Shown here: positions 6,744-14,433 of the stretch, in pieces
Position numbering within the stretch: position 1 is the stretch's first letter
Layout of the letters: every line of letters starts with the position of its first letter
Source: Cellvibrionales bacterium UBA3090
GTDB lineage: Bacteria > Pseudomonadota > Gammaproteobacteria > Pseudomonadales > Porticoccaceae
Direction of reading: 5' to 3'
DNA length: 21,401 nt
NCBI GenBank assembly: GCA_002367235.1
Contig: DFBC01000078.1
Coordinates: 17,700-39,100, forward strand
Program-made: the position numbers and the translations under genes
Notes under the pieces: generated by a model
What the model was told of the DNA's origin: nothing
The model's input: the letters and a program-made list of their open reading frames with translations, nothing else
The model's database searches: none

Positions 6744-7922
6744 ATGTCAGATCCAATTGTTATTGTCGGCATGGCGAGAACACCTATTGGCAGTATGCAG
6801 GGTCAATTTAATGGCGTACCAACAACAGAGTTGGGCGCTACTGCGATTAAAGCCGCCATAGAGCGTTCGGGTGTGTCTCCAGAAAAAATCGGTTCTGTCG
6901 ATATGGGCTGTTGCTTAACTGCGGGCCTACGGCAGGCTCCAGCTCGACAGGCTGCACTTGGCGCTGGTTTGCCAACCAGTGTTGGTGCAACCACGTTAAA
7001 TAAAGTTTGTGGCTCTGGTATGAAAGCGGCAATGAACGCATGGGATAGCCTGTCGTTGGGTCACGTTGATGTCGCCGTTGCTGGTGGTATGGAAAGCATG
7101 ACTAATGCGCCCTATTTGATGCTTCAGGGTCGTGGTGGATACCGGTTTGGCGACGCGAAAATTTTTGATCATATGACGATGGATGGGTTGGAAGACGCCT
7201 ATACCACAGGTGCTATGGGTTTATTTGCCGAGCAATGTGTTGATAAATATGGCTTTACTCGCGAAGAGCAAGATGATTTTGCAATGACATCTCTGGAGCG
7301 GGCAAAAAAAGCCATTGCAGAAGGTAAGTTCGAGAACGAAATCACCCCATTTACTGTGAAAAGTCGTCGTGGCGATGTTCTGTGTGATACAGACGAACAG
7401 CCCGGAAAAGGCAACCCTGAAAAAATCCCACAAATGAGACCTGCCTTTAAAAAAGATGGCTCTGTTACAGCCGCTAACTCTAGCTCCATCAGTGACGGTG
7501 CTGCGGCCTTGGTTTTAACTCGGTTGTCTGTCGCTGAGGAAATGGGGCTTAAGCCTTTAGCTAAAATCTGTGCTCACGCGACCAATTCACACGAACCTGA
7601 GTGGTTTACCACTGCGCCTGTCGGTGCAATCCAAAAGTTATTGGCCAAGATCAACTGGTCAAAAGATGATGTAGATCTGTTTGAGATCAACGAAGCTTTT
7701 GCTGTTGTAACGATGGCGGCCATGAAAGAACTCGACCTTCCTCATGAAAAGGTTAACGTTCATGGTGGTGCTTGTGCCTTGGGGCATCCGATTGGTGCAT
7801 CAGGTGCTCGGATTATCGTGACACTGCTGTCCGCAATGCAGACTTACAACAAGAGTAAGGGTATTGCTGGTATTTGTATTGGCGGTGGAGAGGCTACGGC
7901 GGTTGCACTAGAATTGATGTAG
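6744..7922 (+). CDS. Acetyl-CoA C-acetyltransferase (biosynthetic-type thiolase)
   Basis: The 392-residue protein condenses two acetyl-CoA to acetoacetyl-CoA or runs the reverse thiolysis, in the cytoplasm. The catalytic residues are all visible: nucleophile C89 in NKVCGSGMKA, N316 in the NEAFA loop, H348 in GHPIGASGAR and C378 in CIGGGEA. These numbers and the length of 392 coincide with those known for Zoogloea PhaA thiolase, so this is the short-chain biosynthetic type rather than FadA. It could serve acetoacetate, butanoate or polyhydroxybutyrate metabolism; no reductase or PHB synthase is in the window to decide. It lies 11 bp after sspB with an AGAGGA ribosome binding site and so probably shares its transcript, closed by the terminator at 7941. 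It is absent from this position in Pseudomonas. Confidence 0.95.
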   Translation: MSDPIVIVGMARTPIGSMQGQFNGVPTTELGATAIKAAIERSGVSPEKIGSVDMGCCLTAGLRQAPARQAALGAGLPTSVGATTLNKVCGSGMKAAMNAWDSLSLGHVDVAVAGGMESMTNAPYLMLQGRGGYRFGDAKIFDHMTMDGLEDAYTTGAMGLFAEQCVDKYGFTREEQDDFAMTSLERAKKAIAEGKFENEITPFTVKSRRGDVLCDTDEQPGKGNPEKIPQMRPAFKKDGSVTAANSSSISDGAAALVLTRLSVAEEMGLKPLAKICAHATNSHEPEWFTTAPVGAIQKLLAKINWSKDDVDLFEINEAFAVVTMAAMKELDLPHEKVNVHGGACALGHPIGASGARIIVTLLSAMQTYNKSKGIAGICIGGGEATAVALELM

Positions 7923-7940
7923 TGACTAAGTTGTCGACTA

Positions 7941-7972
7941 AAAAAACCGGCTCTATTGTGAGCCGGTTTTTT
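7941..7972. terminator. Bidirectional intrinsic terminator between the thiolase gene and dolP
   Basis: AAAAAACCGGCTC (7941-7953) pairs perfectly with GAGCCGGTTTTTT (7960-7972) around a six-base loop. T-tracts form in both directions, so one element ends both convergent transcripts: sspB-thiolase from the left and lpoA-yraN-diaA-dolP from the right, whose last stop codon is only 13 bp away. Confidence 0.9.
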
Positions 7973-7984
7973 TTCGATTAATTT

Positions 7985-8557
7985 TTAATCAATGTATTCA
8001 AATACTTTAACGACACGCATAGCGCCACGAGTATTACTGGCAATTTGTGCTGCCTTGTCGGCAGTCTTGTGTGTTACTAGCCCCATAAGGTAGATAATGC
8101 TGCTTTCTGTCACCACCTTGATGGTTGATGATTTGATCCCATTGTCTGCAATGAGTTTTGTTTTTACCTTGGTTGATAACCAGGTGTCATTACTTCGCGA
8201 TATTAACGAAGAGGCCCCGCGTACCTGTATTTCGTTGTGTACTTGACGAACACCGCGGAAATTTCTGGCGGCATCGCCAGCTAAGGTTCTTGCGGTGTTG
8301 GTTGGCACTTCTCCGGTGAGAAGAATCACACCGTTATAGGCATTAACGTTGATATGGGCATGTTCTAGCTCGGAATGAGCTTTTTTAATATTTACGCCGA
8401 TCAGCGTTTCAAGCTGCCAGTCGTCAATGTCGGTGCCAATAGATGTATTTGTAGGATCTGGCTGGATGGGTTCATCGGTGGTTGCATGAATGATGCTGGT
8501 ACAGCCAGCTAGAGTAAGGCAACAGAGTAGCAGCAGGGCTGTTAGTTGTTGCAACAT
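7985..8557 (-). CDS. dolP: DolP (YraP)-type outer-membrane lipoprotein with two BON domains
   Basis: From ATG 8557 the protein has 190 residues and opens MLQQLTALLLLCCLTLAGCT, a lipoprotein signal with lipobox LAGC (modified Cys at about 19). Two BON domains follow (about 50-115, with VILLTGEVPTNTARTLAGDA, and 125-190, with SIIYLMGLVTHKTADKAAQI), the architecture of DolP/YraP. DolP is a periplasm-facing outer-membrane lipoprotein that supports envelope integrity and BAM function; this is homology. A longer frame reaches 8605, but the first 16 residues there are not signal-like, and GGAGG lies nine bases ahead of the 8557 ATG. That ATG overlaps the TAA of diaA (TAATG), so translation is coupled. 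It is the last gene of the minus-strand operon. Confidence 0.92.
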   Translation of the reverse strand: MLQQLTALLLLCCLTLAGCTSIIHATTDEPIQPDPTNTSIGTDIDDWQLETLIGVNIKKAHSELEHAHINVNAYNGVILLTGEVPTNTARTLAGDAARNFRGVRQVHNEIQVRGASSLISRSNDTWLSTKVKTKLIADNGIKSSTIKVVTESSIIYLMGLVTHKTADKAAQIASNTRGAMRVVKVFEYID

Positions 8558-9144
8558 TAGGGGGTTCCTCCAAATAGTTGATGGTCGATGAGCTCGCACA
8601 GGCAAAACAGGCTCAACATTTGTATCTCGCTAATACGGTGTTTGTCGTCATGGTCGACTTGTACTTCTATATCCTGGTCACTGAGGAGTGCAGAAAGATC
8701 GGTGTCACCTGTACCAGTAAACCCAATGACAGACATAGACTTGTCATGTGCGGTGTGGATGGCTTGAACCAAATTGCTTGGGTTTGTGCCATTGCTAAAC
8801 AGAACAAGTAGATCCCCCGGTTGGCCTAGTGTTCGAACCTGCTTGCTAAAAACCTCACTGACACTGTGGTGGTGGCCAATGGCGGTGATCGTTGCTGAAT
8901 TGCTGTTAAGGCTAATTGCGGGGAAGCCCGGACGTTCGAGCTTGTATTGAAGCATCAGTGACTGAGTCAGCATATTGGACAGTGATGCGGAAAGGCCGTT
9001 GCCACAGCAAAGAATTTTTTTATCCTGTAGTAATTGCTGAACAACTCTAGTGCTTGCATTTACGATCAATGGTGCCAAGGCTTCACCACAGGCCATCTTT
9101 GCCTCAATGCTTTGGTGAAACTGCTCAATAACACTCGATTCCAT
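8557..9144 (-). CDS. diaA: DiaA-like SIS-domain protein (DnaA initiator-associating factor)
   Basis: The 195-residue protein is a single SIS domain related to phosphoheptose isomerase. It begins MESSVIEQFHQSIEAKMACG and has the CCGNGLSAS loop (about 46-54), the LNSNSATITAIG strand and the ending LCELIDHQLF, all closely paralleling E. coli DiaA (CCGNGTSAA, CDLIDNTLF). DiaA is a homotetramer that binds DnaA and promotes timely initiation at oriC; function is assigned by similarity and by position between yraN and dolP. It could be mistaken for GmhA, but the neighbourhood and the N-terminus favour DiaA. It lies 33 bp after yraN, and its stop codon overlaps the dolP start. Confidence 0.92.
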   Translation of the reverse strand: MESSVIEQFHQSIEAKMACGEALAPLIVNASTRVVQQLLQDKKILCCGNGLSASLSNMLTQSLMLQYKLERPGFPAISLNSNSATITAIGHHHSVSEVFSKQVRTLGQPGDLLVLFSNGTNPSNLVQAIHTAHDKSMSVIGFTGTGDTDLSALLSDQDIEVQVDHDDKHRISEIQMLSLFCLCELIDHQLFGGTP

Positions 9145-9177
9145 GGCTTTTAAAAACGTCTCTCTATCAGATTTCCT

Positions 9178-9567
9178 TTATACGCTAAAGGCATTGCGTA
9201 GCCATTCTACCTGATACTTTTGATCGTTGTCGGGGTCTTTATCAAGGCAGATGGTGTCAAATCGGCATATCGCTTTGGTCCATTTTTTCTCGGCTTGCAG
9301 GAAGTATTGGGCAGTGTGAATGATACGTTGTTGTTTTCTGTAATTAATGCTGTCGGCGGCCGTGCCATATTTATTTGTGCTTCTAAGGCGCACTTCAATA
9401 AAGACTAGGATCCGACCCTCTTGCATAATCAGGTCTATCTCACCCCGTGGTGCTTTATAGTTACAGTCTATAAAAGACAGCCCTTGCGATTCGAGATATT
9501 GCTGAGCCCATTTTTCTGCACATGCCCCGAGACGGTTTTTGGGGCCGCTCTTTTTTCTGAATAACAT
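9178..9567 (-). CDS. yraN: YraN family protein (UPF0102, endonuclease-like fold)
   Basis: This 129-residue protein has the UPF0102 signature. The N-terminal part is KNRLGACAEKWAQQYLESQG; the predicted restriction-endonuclease-like core is KAPRGEIDLIMQEG...VFIEVRLR (about 43-63), with E and D of GEID and E of IEVRLR in catalytic-type positions; RKQQRIIHTAQYFL follows, then the C-terminal CRFDTICLD. The canonical third motif is E-V-K/R-x-R, here EVRLR. The cellular role of YraN is not established beyond the nuclease-like fold. It lies 48 bp after lpoA and 33 bp ahead of diaA, the conserved lpoA-yraN-diaA-dolP order. No anomaly was seen. Confidence 0.94.
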   Translation of the reverse strand: MLFRKKSGPKNRLGACAEKWAQQYLESQGLSFIDCNYKAPRGEIDLIMQEGRILVFIEVRLRSTNKYGTAADSINYRKQQRIIHTAQYFLQAEKKWTKAICRFDTICLDKDPDNDQKYQVEWLRNAFSV

Positions 9568-9615
9568 AGCAATATCCTTTTGCTCATAATTTTCAATATA
9601 CCGAGTTGTAGCTTA

Positions 9616-11457
9616 TCAATCTGCAGAAAGTTGTTGGGCCGAGCGGACTTTACCGCCACGAAATTCTGCCCATGGTTGTTCGCGTTGAATCTCACCCTGA
9701 GTATTCAGTTGTAACCTGCCCGTACTACCAGATAATTGGGTGCTTGGTTCTCGTACCATGTGTCCAAGCCATTGGTGCAGCTGGTACGCGTCAATGCCCA
9801 GAGCAAATATGTGGCGGTATAGGGCGGGCAGGTCTGTCGCTGGCTTGAGTTTCTCGCTCGTTGTCCCGGGAAGAGTCCATGGCATGGCACTAAAGCGAAT
9901 GCCTTCCAGGTCTCTATCGCGCCCAGGATCAGGGATGCCAGTGTAAAGATGGGATGTTCCATAAATTTGTAAATCGCTGGCAAACAGAAAATCAAGCGTA
10001 GGCTTTATTTGACGAGCATGGTTGGGGTAGGCCGCGATAAAAACCATATCTATATCCTGGCGGCGGCGAGCTGTGTGGGTGAGGGATTTGCCGAGTAATT
10101 GTTCCAGGCGTTTTTTGCGCGCGTTGCTCTGGTCAATATGGAGTACTGGTTTTAACAGGGGGGCAAAGTCACTCTGTGTCATGAGGTAAGGCGGGGTTTC
10201 GATCAGGGTGCCACCCTTTTCGTGCCAGCGGTCACGGAAAGCAGAGAGCGTTCGATCTCCCCAGCCGCTTTTAGGTGTAATGGTGACAGCCGTTCGCTGG
10301 CCTTCTATCCAAGCTCGGTCGGCAATCTGTTTCGCCTCATCTGTCGCGGAGAGCCCAAACTGGAATAAGTTTTTTGGAAGAGGTGCTGATGTTTGTTCGA
10401 TGTAGTTAAGGGCAATCGTGGGGACCGGCAACTCCGGTATATTTAATAGCTGTTGTACCTTCTCTTTTTCGACTGGGCCTACGACAATCTGGGCCCCATC
10501 AGTGATAGCTTGCTGATAGAGGCGGTTAATATCATCTTCTGTGCTTGTATCATAGAAGCGAACTAACGGTGTTTCTCCATAGCGGTCTCGGACATCGTAC
10601 CAAGCGGACAGAAAGCCATTTCGTATGGTTTTGCCCGCTTGAGCCAACGAGCCTTGAAGGGGCAATAAAACGGCGACATGCTGAGGTAGGTTACTGATTG
10701 TCTGCCTCACAGACACTAGGCTGGTTGGAGGTGTTAAGGCTGCGGGGTGATCTGGCCATAGCATTTGCCATTCGCTGATGTCTCGAAGCTGTTGGCGAAG
10801 ATCGCCCTGATTCTTACGGGTAATATTTGCGAGAGAGAGCCAGCCTCGAAGGGTTGTATCTTCTTCGGAAGATGCAGCGGTTTTCAGCTGGACATAGGGT
10901 ATATGGCTGAGCACCACCCATAGCTGGTCGTGTGCTTTTTGTTTGTCCTCCAACGCTTCTGAAAGCTCTGAAAGGGCGATATAGGCTTGAATGCTTTTTT
11001 TATCTTCGCCGAGTAGCGAGTATATTCTTCCTCGCAGTTGAAGCCATTGTTGTTGTTGCGGGAATGGTAGTTTTTCCCAATTTTGTTCTATTCGTTGGTT
11101 AGAGAGTAGTTCTCGGGCTAAAAAAAAGTAGTCGTTGGAGAGGGCTTGCTCAGAATAGATCAGAGTGTATTGAACGAACGGTTCAAGCGGTAAGGGGGTG
11201 GGAGATATTTTTCCTAGTACCGCGAGGGCGCGCTCATTTTTTCCGGCCTTGATAAACAGCTCTGCTGCTGCCAGTTGGTGCAGTTGTTGTTGAGGTGCTA
11301 TGCTGCCAGCGGCTTTGGATAAGGCATTTTCTGCCTGTTCTGTGAGTGTCTGAGCCGGAGGTAAACTGGTATTCTCTGTTCGTGGTTGTTCTACACACCC
11401 ATTCATCAAAAAAGCCATCAAACACAGGGCTGTTATTGTGATCCGAATTTTAAGCAT
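9616..11457 (-). CDS. lpoA: LpoA, outer-membrane lipoprotein activator of PBP1A
   Basis: About 613 residues from ATG 11457 (616 if ATG 11466 is used). The N-terminus MLKIRITITALCLMAFLMNG-C is a lipoprotein signal (lipobox MNGC). A helical TPR-like N-domain follows (about 30-235) and then a periplasmic-binding-protein-like C-domain (about 255-575, opening HVAVLLPLQGSLAQAGKTIR and including DMVFIAAYPNHARQIKPTLD and the GTSHLYTG segment), as in LppC/LpoA. LpoA spans the periplasm from the outer membrane to stimulate PBP1A transpeptidation; this is family knowledge. It heads the minus-strand operon. Its start lies only 14 bp from the rsmI ATG, so its promoter must sit within rsmI. Neither start has a strong ribosome binding site; AAGAA lies nine bases ahead of 11457. 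Confidence 0.95.
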   Translation of the reverse strand: MLKIRITITALCLMAFLMNGCVEQPRTENTSLPPAQTLTEQAENALSKAAGSIAPQQQLHQLAAAELFIKAGKNERALAVLGKISPTPLPLEPFVQYTLIYSEQALSNDYFFLARELLSNQRIEQNWEKLPFPQQQQWLQLRGRIYSLLGEDKKSIQAYIALSELSEALEDKQKAHDQLWVVLSHIPYVQLKTAASSEEDTTLRGWLSLANITRKNQGDLRQQLRDISEWQMLWPDHPAALTPPTSLVSVRQTISNLPQHVAVLLPLQGSLAQAGKTIRNGFLSAWYDVRDRYGETPLVRFYDTSTEDDINRLYQQAITDGAQIVVGPVEKEKVQQLLNIPELPVPTIALNYIEQTSAPLPKNLFQFGLSATDEAKQIADRAWIEGQRTAVTITPKSGWGDRTLSAFRDRWHEKGGTLIETPPYLMTQSDFAPLLKPVLHIDQSNARKKRLEQLLGKSLTHTARRRQDIDMVFIAAYPNHARQIKPTLDFLFASDLQIYGTSHLYTGIPDPGRDRDLEGIRFSAMPWTLPGTTSEKLKPATDLPALYRHIFALGIDAYQLHQWLGHMVREPSTQLSGSTGRLQLNTQGEIQREQPWAEFRGGKVRSAQQLSAD

Positions 11458-11471
11458 AGGTGTCATTTCTT

Positions 11472-12314
11472 ATGGCTGGTGAGTTGTATGTTGTGGCCAC
11501 GCCTATAGGCAATCTGGGTGATATGGTACCTCGTGCCGTGGATGTTCTCCATGCAGTTGATCTCATTGCCGCTGAAGATACACGTCACAGTGGTCGTTTG
11601 CTACAGCATTTAGGTATAGAGACACCGATGATGGCTTACCATGATCATGGTGACGATAGGCAAATGCAGCGTATCAAGGATGCGCTTCTGGCTGGGCAGA
11701 AAATAGCACTGATATCGGATGCGGGGACGCCGCTGATTTCTGATCCGGGTTATAAGTTGGTCAGGGAGGTAAGGCAGTCGGGTTTTAGGGTTATTCCCAT
11801 CCCCGGGCCCTGTGCCGTTATCGCGGCACTTAGCGCCTCGGGCCTGCCCAGTGACCGCTTTTCCTTTGAGGGCTTTCCTCCGCATAAATCCTCGGCACGT
11901 ATCAAAAAATTTGAGAGTTTGGCCAAAGCGCCTCATACGCTTATTTTTTATGAGTCTCCCCACCGGATTGTCGAGGCCCTAGAGGACATGATCGGGGTTT
12001 TTGGCCTGGAGCGAGAAGTGGTTATGGCTCGTGAATTGACAAAAACCTATGAGACATTTCTGTCGGGTTCTTTAGCTGATGTCCATCAGTTGGTGCTGGC
12101 TGACCCTAATCAGCAGAAAGGAGAGATTGTGCTGATATTACATGGCGCAGATGAGGAGGCAATTAATCCCGATAATGATGAGCAGGATCGGGTGTTGAGA
12201 CTGCTGCTAGATGAGTTGCCATTGAAGCAGGCAGTAGCATTGGCGGCCAAGGTGGTAGGCGGGCAAAAAAATTCACTTTATCAGCGAGCGCTCGTTCTAA
12301 AGGGTGGCTCCTAG
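11472..12314 (+). CDS. rsmI: 16S rRNA (cytidine-1402-2'-O)-methyltransferase RsmI
   Basis: The protein has 280 residues from ATG 11472, or 284 from GTG 11460. It opens MAGELYVVATPIGNLGD, the family hallmark, followed by the AAEDTRHSGRLLQHLGI, LISDAGTPLISDPGY and PGPCAVIAALSASGLP segments of the SAM-binding tetrapyrrole-methylase-like fold and the FYESPHRIVEALEDM motif. RsmI 2'-O-methylates C1402 in the decoding centre of 16S rRNA; RsmH at 16469 adds the N4-methyl to the same base. Known RsmI proteins begin within a few residues of this ATG, so 11472 is preferred. AGGT at 11457-11460 is a distant ribosome binding site. It is divergent from lpoA with nearly no gap and convergent with the parA-like gene, 44 bp away, with no clear terminator between. 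Confidence 0.96.
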   Translation: MAGELYVVATPIGNLGDMVPRAVDVLHAVDLIAAEDTRHSGRLLQHLGIETPMMAYHDHGDDRQMQRIKDALLAGQKIALISDAGTPLISDPGYKLVREVRQSGFRVIPIPGPCAVIAALSASGLPSDRFSFEGFPPHKSSARIKKFESLAKAPHTLIFYESPHRIVEALEDMIGVFGLEREVVMARELTKTYETFLSGSLADVHQLVLADPNQQKGEIVLILHGADEEAINPDNDEQDRVLRLLLDELPLKQAVALAAKVVGGQKNSLYQRALVLKGGS

Positions 12315-12358
12315 CGGTCGGGCCATTTGGTAATAGATTTAACGGGGTTTTATTGTGA

Positions 12359-13093
12359 TTAGGCCGTGCTGGCCAGGATGATAGAATCCGGGTCTATATG
12401 GCGCAATAGTTGCGTCCCTTCTTTTTGACTCTTTCGTTTGTCCCTCTTTTCATTTTGAGCTTCACACCACTGAGCGATACGGATGAGATCTAATTTGTCT
12501 GTTTGGTAGTGAGAGCCCCTCATCTCACAAATCCCCAACCCTTTAGCTGCGGCTCGAATATAGTTGCAGGAATCCCTTAATGAACCGATTACGGGTAGTG
12601 CCATCTCTTTGGATAGCATGGTGGTTTGTTTTTTGTACGGGAGGCCTTTGTTGATGCGGTTAAAAACCAGCCCAATATTTTTTTGTGATGGTAGTGAGCG
12701 CTGTAATTGTTGGGCGGTATTGACGATAGCATGCAGGTCAAACTCATTGGTCAGTGCTGGAATTAGAATGGCGCTGGCTTCTCTCAGGAGCGGGCTGAGA
12801 TTAGCCAAGTCTGGTCGTGCCGGGGTGTCCAGTACTAAGACCTGAGTGTTGCGCGGGGGCTGGATAGCCCAGCTTCGAGTCACGTTGTGTGGGCTGTTAT
12901 GGGCATCCACAAGTTGTATATGGTTCGCTAGTTCTGGGCGCTTGTGGGCCCAGAAAATGCTGGATCCTTGAGCATCCAGGTCCATTAGGGTGGTAATAGC
13001 GCCTTGTGTGCTGAAGTAGCTGGCCAAGTTGGTAGACAGTGTGGTCTTACCGCACCCCCCTTTGGGGTTCATTACGACGATTCTCAGCATCAT
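12359..13093 (-). CDS. ParA/MinD-family ATPase without a ParB partner
   Basis: The 244-residue protein has the deviant Walker A box PKGGCGKTT (about 10-18) with the signature lysine, the A' strand MDLDAQGSS (about 38-46) with the typical D-x-Q, and Walker B VLVLDTPARPDL (about 90-101), as in ParA-type ATPases that position plasmids, chromosomes or protein complexes. The middle has NRINKGLPYKKQTTML, and the C-terminus ends in a basic NEKRDKRKSQKEG stretch that could bind DNA. No N-terminal HTH is present, so it is a short (type Ib-like or cargo-positioning) ParA. No ParB, centromere-like repeats or partner gene is adjacent. It lies between rsmI (convergent) and rnpB (divergent). Starts ATG 13093 and 13090 are both possible; the ribosome binding site is weak (CGGA). 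The cargo is unknown. Confidence 0.85.
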   Translation of the reverse strand: MMLRIVVMNPKGGCGKTTLSTNLASYFSTQGAITTLMDLDAQGSSIFWAHKRPELANHIQLVDAHNSPHNVTRSWAIQPPRNTQVLVLDTPARPDLANLSPLLREASAILIPALTNEFDLHAIVNTAQQLQRSLPSQKNIGLVFNRINKGLPYKKQTTMLSKEMALPVIGSLRDSCNYIRAAAKGLGICEMRGSHYQTDKLDLIRIAQWCEAQNEKRDKRKSQKEGTQLLRHIDPDSIILASTA

Positions 13094-13202
13094 GATATCC
13101 GATGGTGTTTGCCATCTTTGCAGCCTAGCGAAGAAATAAAATCTTAAATATCGACTCGATCATAAATTTCGAAAGTGATTAGGCGGCTTGAACTTGCAGT
13201 AA

Positions 13203-13222
13203 AGGCTGAAACAGCCTGTTTC
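13203..13222. repeat. Nested palindromes between the parA-like gene and rnpB
   Basis: AGGCTG-AAA-CAGCCT (13203-13217) overlaps a second perfect palindrome, GAAACAG-C-CTGTTTC (13208-13222). They lie about 30-50 bp upstream of the rnpB 5' end, where the -35 region of its promoter should be, and about 110 bp upstream of the parA-like start. A TATTCT at 13241-13246 is placed correctly for the rnpB -10 box. This could be an operator site, or chance. Confidence 0.4.
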
Positions 13223-13252
13223 CTAGGGTTTGATTCGTGATATTCTTGCCGC

Positions 13253-13637
<385 letters not shown>

Positions 13638-13649
13638 GTTTTATCAATC

Positions 13650-13675
13650 AAGGCCTTAATGGATTAAAGCCTTTT
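13650..13675 (+). terminator. Probable rnpB terminator
   Basis: AAGGC (13650-13654) with GCCTT (13669-13673), plus TTAAT (13656-13660) with ATTAA (13663-13667) and one C/A mismatch between them, makes a hairpin ending in TTTT. It starts 13 bp after the P1 helix of rnpB. The short T-run makes it moderate at best. Confidence 0.55.
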
Positions 13676-13706
13676 GGTAGCTGAGCTCTGATCTGAAAGA
13701 TGTTGC

Positions 13707-14288
13707 CTAATAACTACCTAGGAAGAGACTTTCTTCGGCTAGTAGCTCAGCTGTTTCTTGTTCCAAATTCAACTTGCGTACCGCTTTGATGTCGGCAAAA
13801 TATTGGTTGCCACGCCCACCTGAGCAGGGGGGTAAATAGGCGCCAGGCTGACCTCTTCCACCCCGATGGGCGTGGAAAATAAACAAACGTTCGTTTGGTA
13901 ACACTAGAGATTCTCCGGGCACGGAAGGGATTGTGATGGTTTGCTGTCCGGGGTTCAGCGAGATCCCAAGCTTTCCATGCCCGCCGTGATTCATGGGAAA
14001 CCAGCTTCGGTCGCTAAATTCAACAATGACGGCTTCTGCTGTTTCTGGAATGTTGGCCACGGTGATTGCGGGAGAAGCACCTTGCCCGCCAAACTTTTTA
14101 CATTGTTGACCTGGGGGGATTAGGCCGCCTTTCCACTGGCTGTCTGAAAGGTTGGCTGACAGTTTGCGAATACTCTCGGCTTGGCTGTAGTCCGATACTC
14201 CACAACTGTTCATCAATAGTAGGCAGAGCATAATAAAAATGCTGCCGCCAGCCTTATGGTTTGGAAGAAGTAATTTGCCAGATGCCAT
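13707..14288 (-). CDS. Putative lipoprotein, PEBP/YbhB-like
   Basis: The 193-residue protein begins with a positively charged segment and the hydrophobic run GGSIFIMLCLLLMNSC, a plausible lipoprotein signal with Cys at about 29 (lipobox MNSC, weaker than consensus). The mature part has GQGASPAITVANIPETAEAV (about 68-87) and a late GAYLPPCSGGRGNQYFADIKA (about 148-167). These resemble the NISPPL-type strand and the P-P-C-x-S-G-G-x-H-Y-F strand of the phosphatidylethanolamine-binding (PEBP, YbhB/YbcL) fold. This is pattern resemblance only; function is unknown. It is unusually rich in Gly and His (NHGGHGKLG, HAHRGGRG). It is divergent from the dipeptidase gene across a 145-bp region with a palindrome. 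No ribosome binding site is evident ahead of ATG 14288. It is absent from this position in Pseudomonas. Confidence 0.7.
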   Translation of the reverse strand: MASGKLLLPNHKAGGSIFIMLCLLLMNSCGVSDYSQAESIRKLSANLSDSQWKGGLIPPGQQCKKFGGQGASPAITVANIPETAEAVIVEFSDRSWFPMNHGGHGKLGISLNPGQQTITIPSVPGESLVLPNERLFIFHAHRGGRGQPGAYLPPCSGGRGNQYFADIKAVRKLNLEQETAELLAEESLFLGSY

Positions 14289-14334
14289 TGCAATAGATTC
14301 ACATTAAGTCGGTACGACCAGTTTAGAGTAGAAA

Positions 14335-14353
14335 CATTAAGAGTTTCTTAATG
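14335..14353. promoter_or_regulatory. Perfect 19-bp palindrome, candidate operator
   Basis: CATTAAGA (14335-14342), spacer GTT, TCTTAATG (14346-14353). It is an 8-3-8 perfect inverted repeat in the middle of the 145-bp region between the divergent lipoprotein (starts 14288) and dipeptidase (starts 14434) genes. It has no T-tract and looks like a binding site for a dimeric regulator. No regulator gene is adjacent. Confidence 0.45.
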
Positions 14354-14433
14354 AATGCCGTGTATAAGGTTTCATGACTTAGGGCTGGGCCGAAGAGTCC
14401 TTAAACGCTTTTTAACTTTCATATCGGTGCGTT

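Noticed and set aside
8558..8605. N-terminal extension of dolP by 16 residues
   Set aside because: It would bury the lipoprotein signal behind a non-signal sequence and overlap diaA by 48 bases; the ATG at 8557 has a GGAGG and gives a standard lipobox protein.
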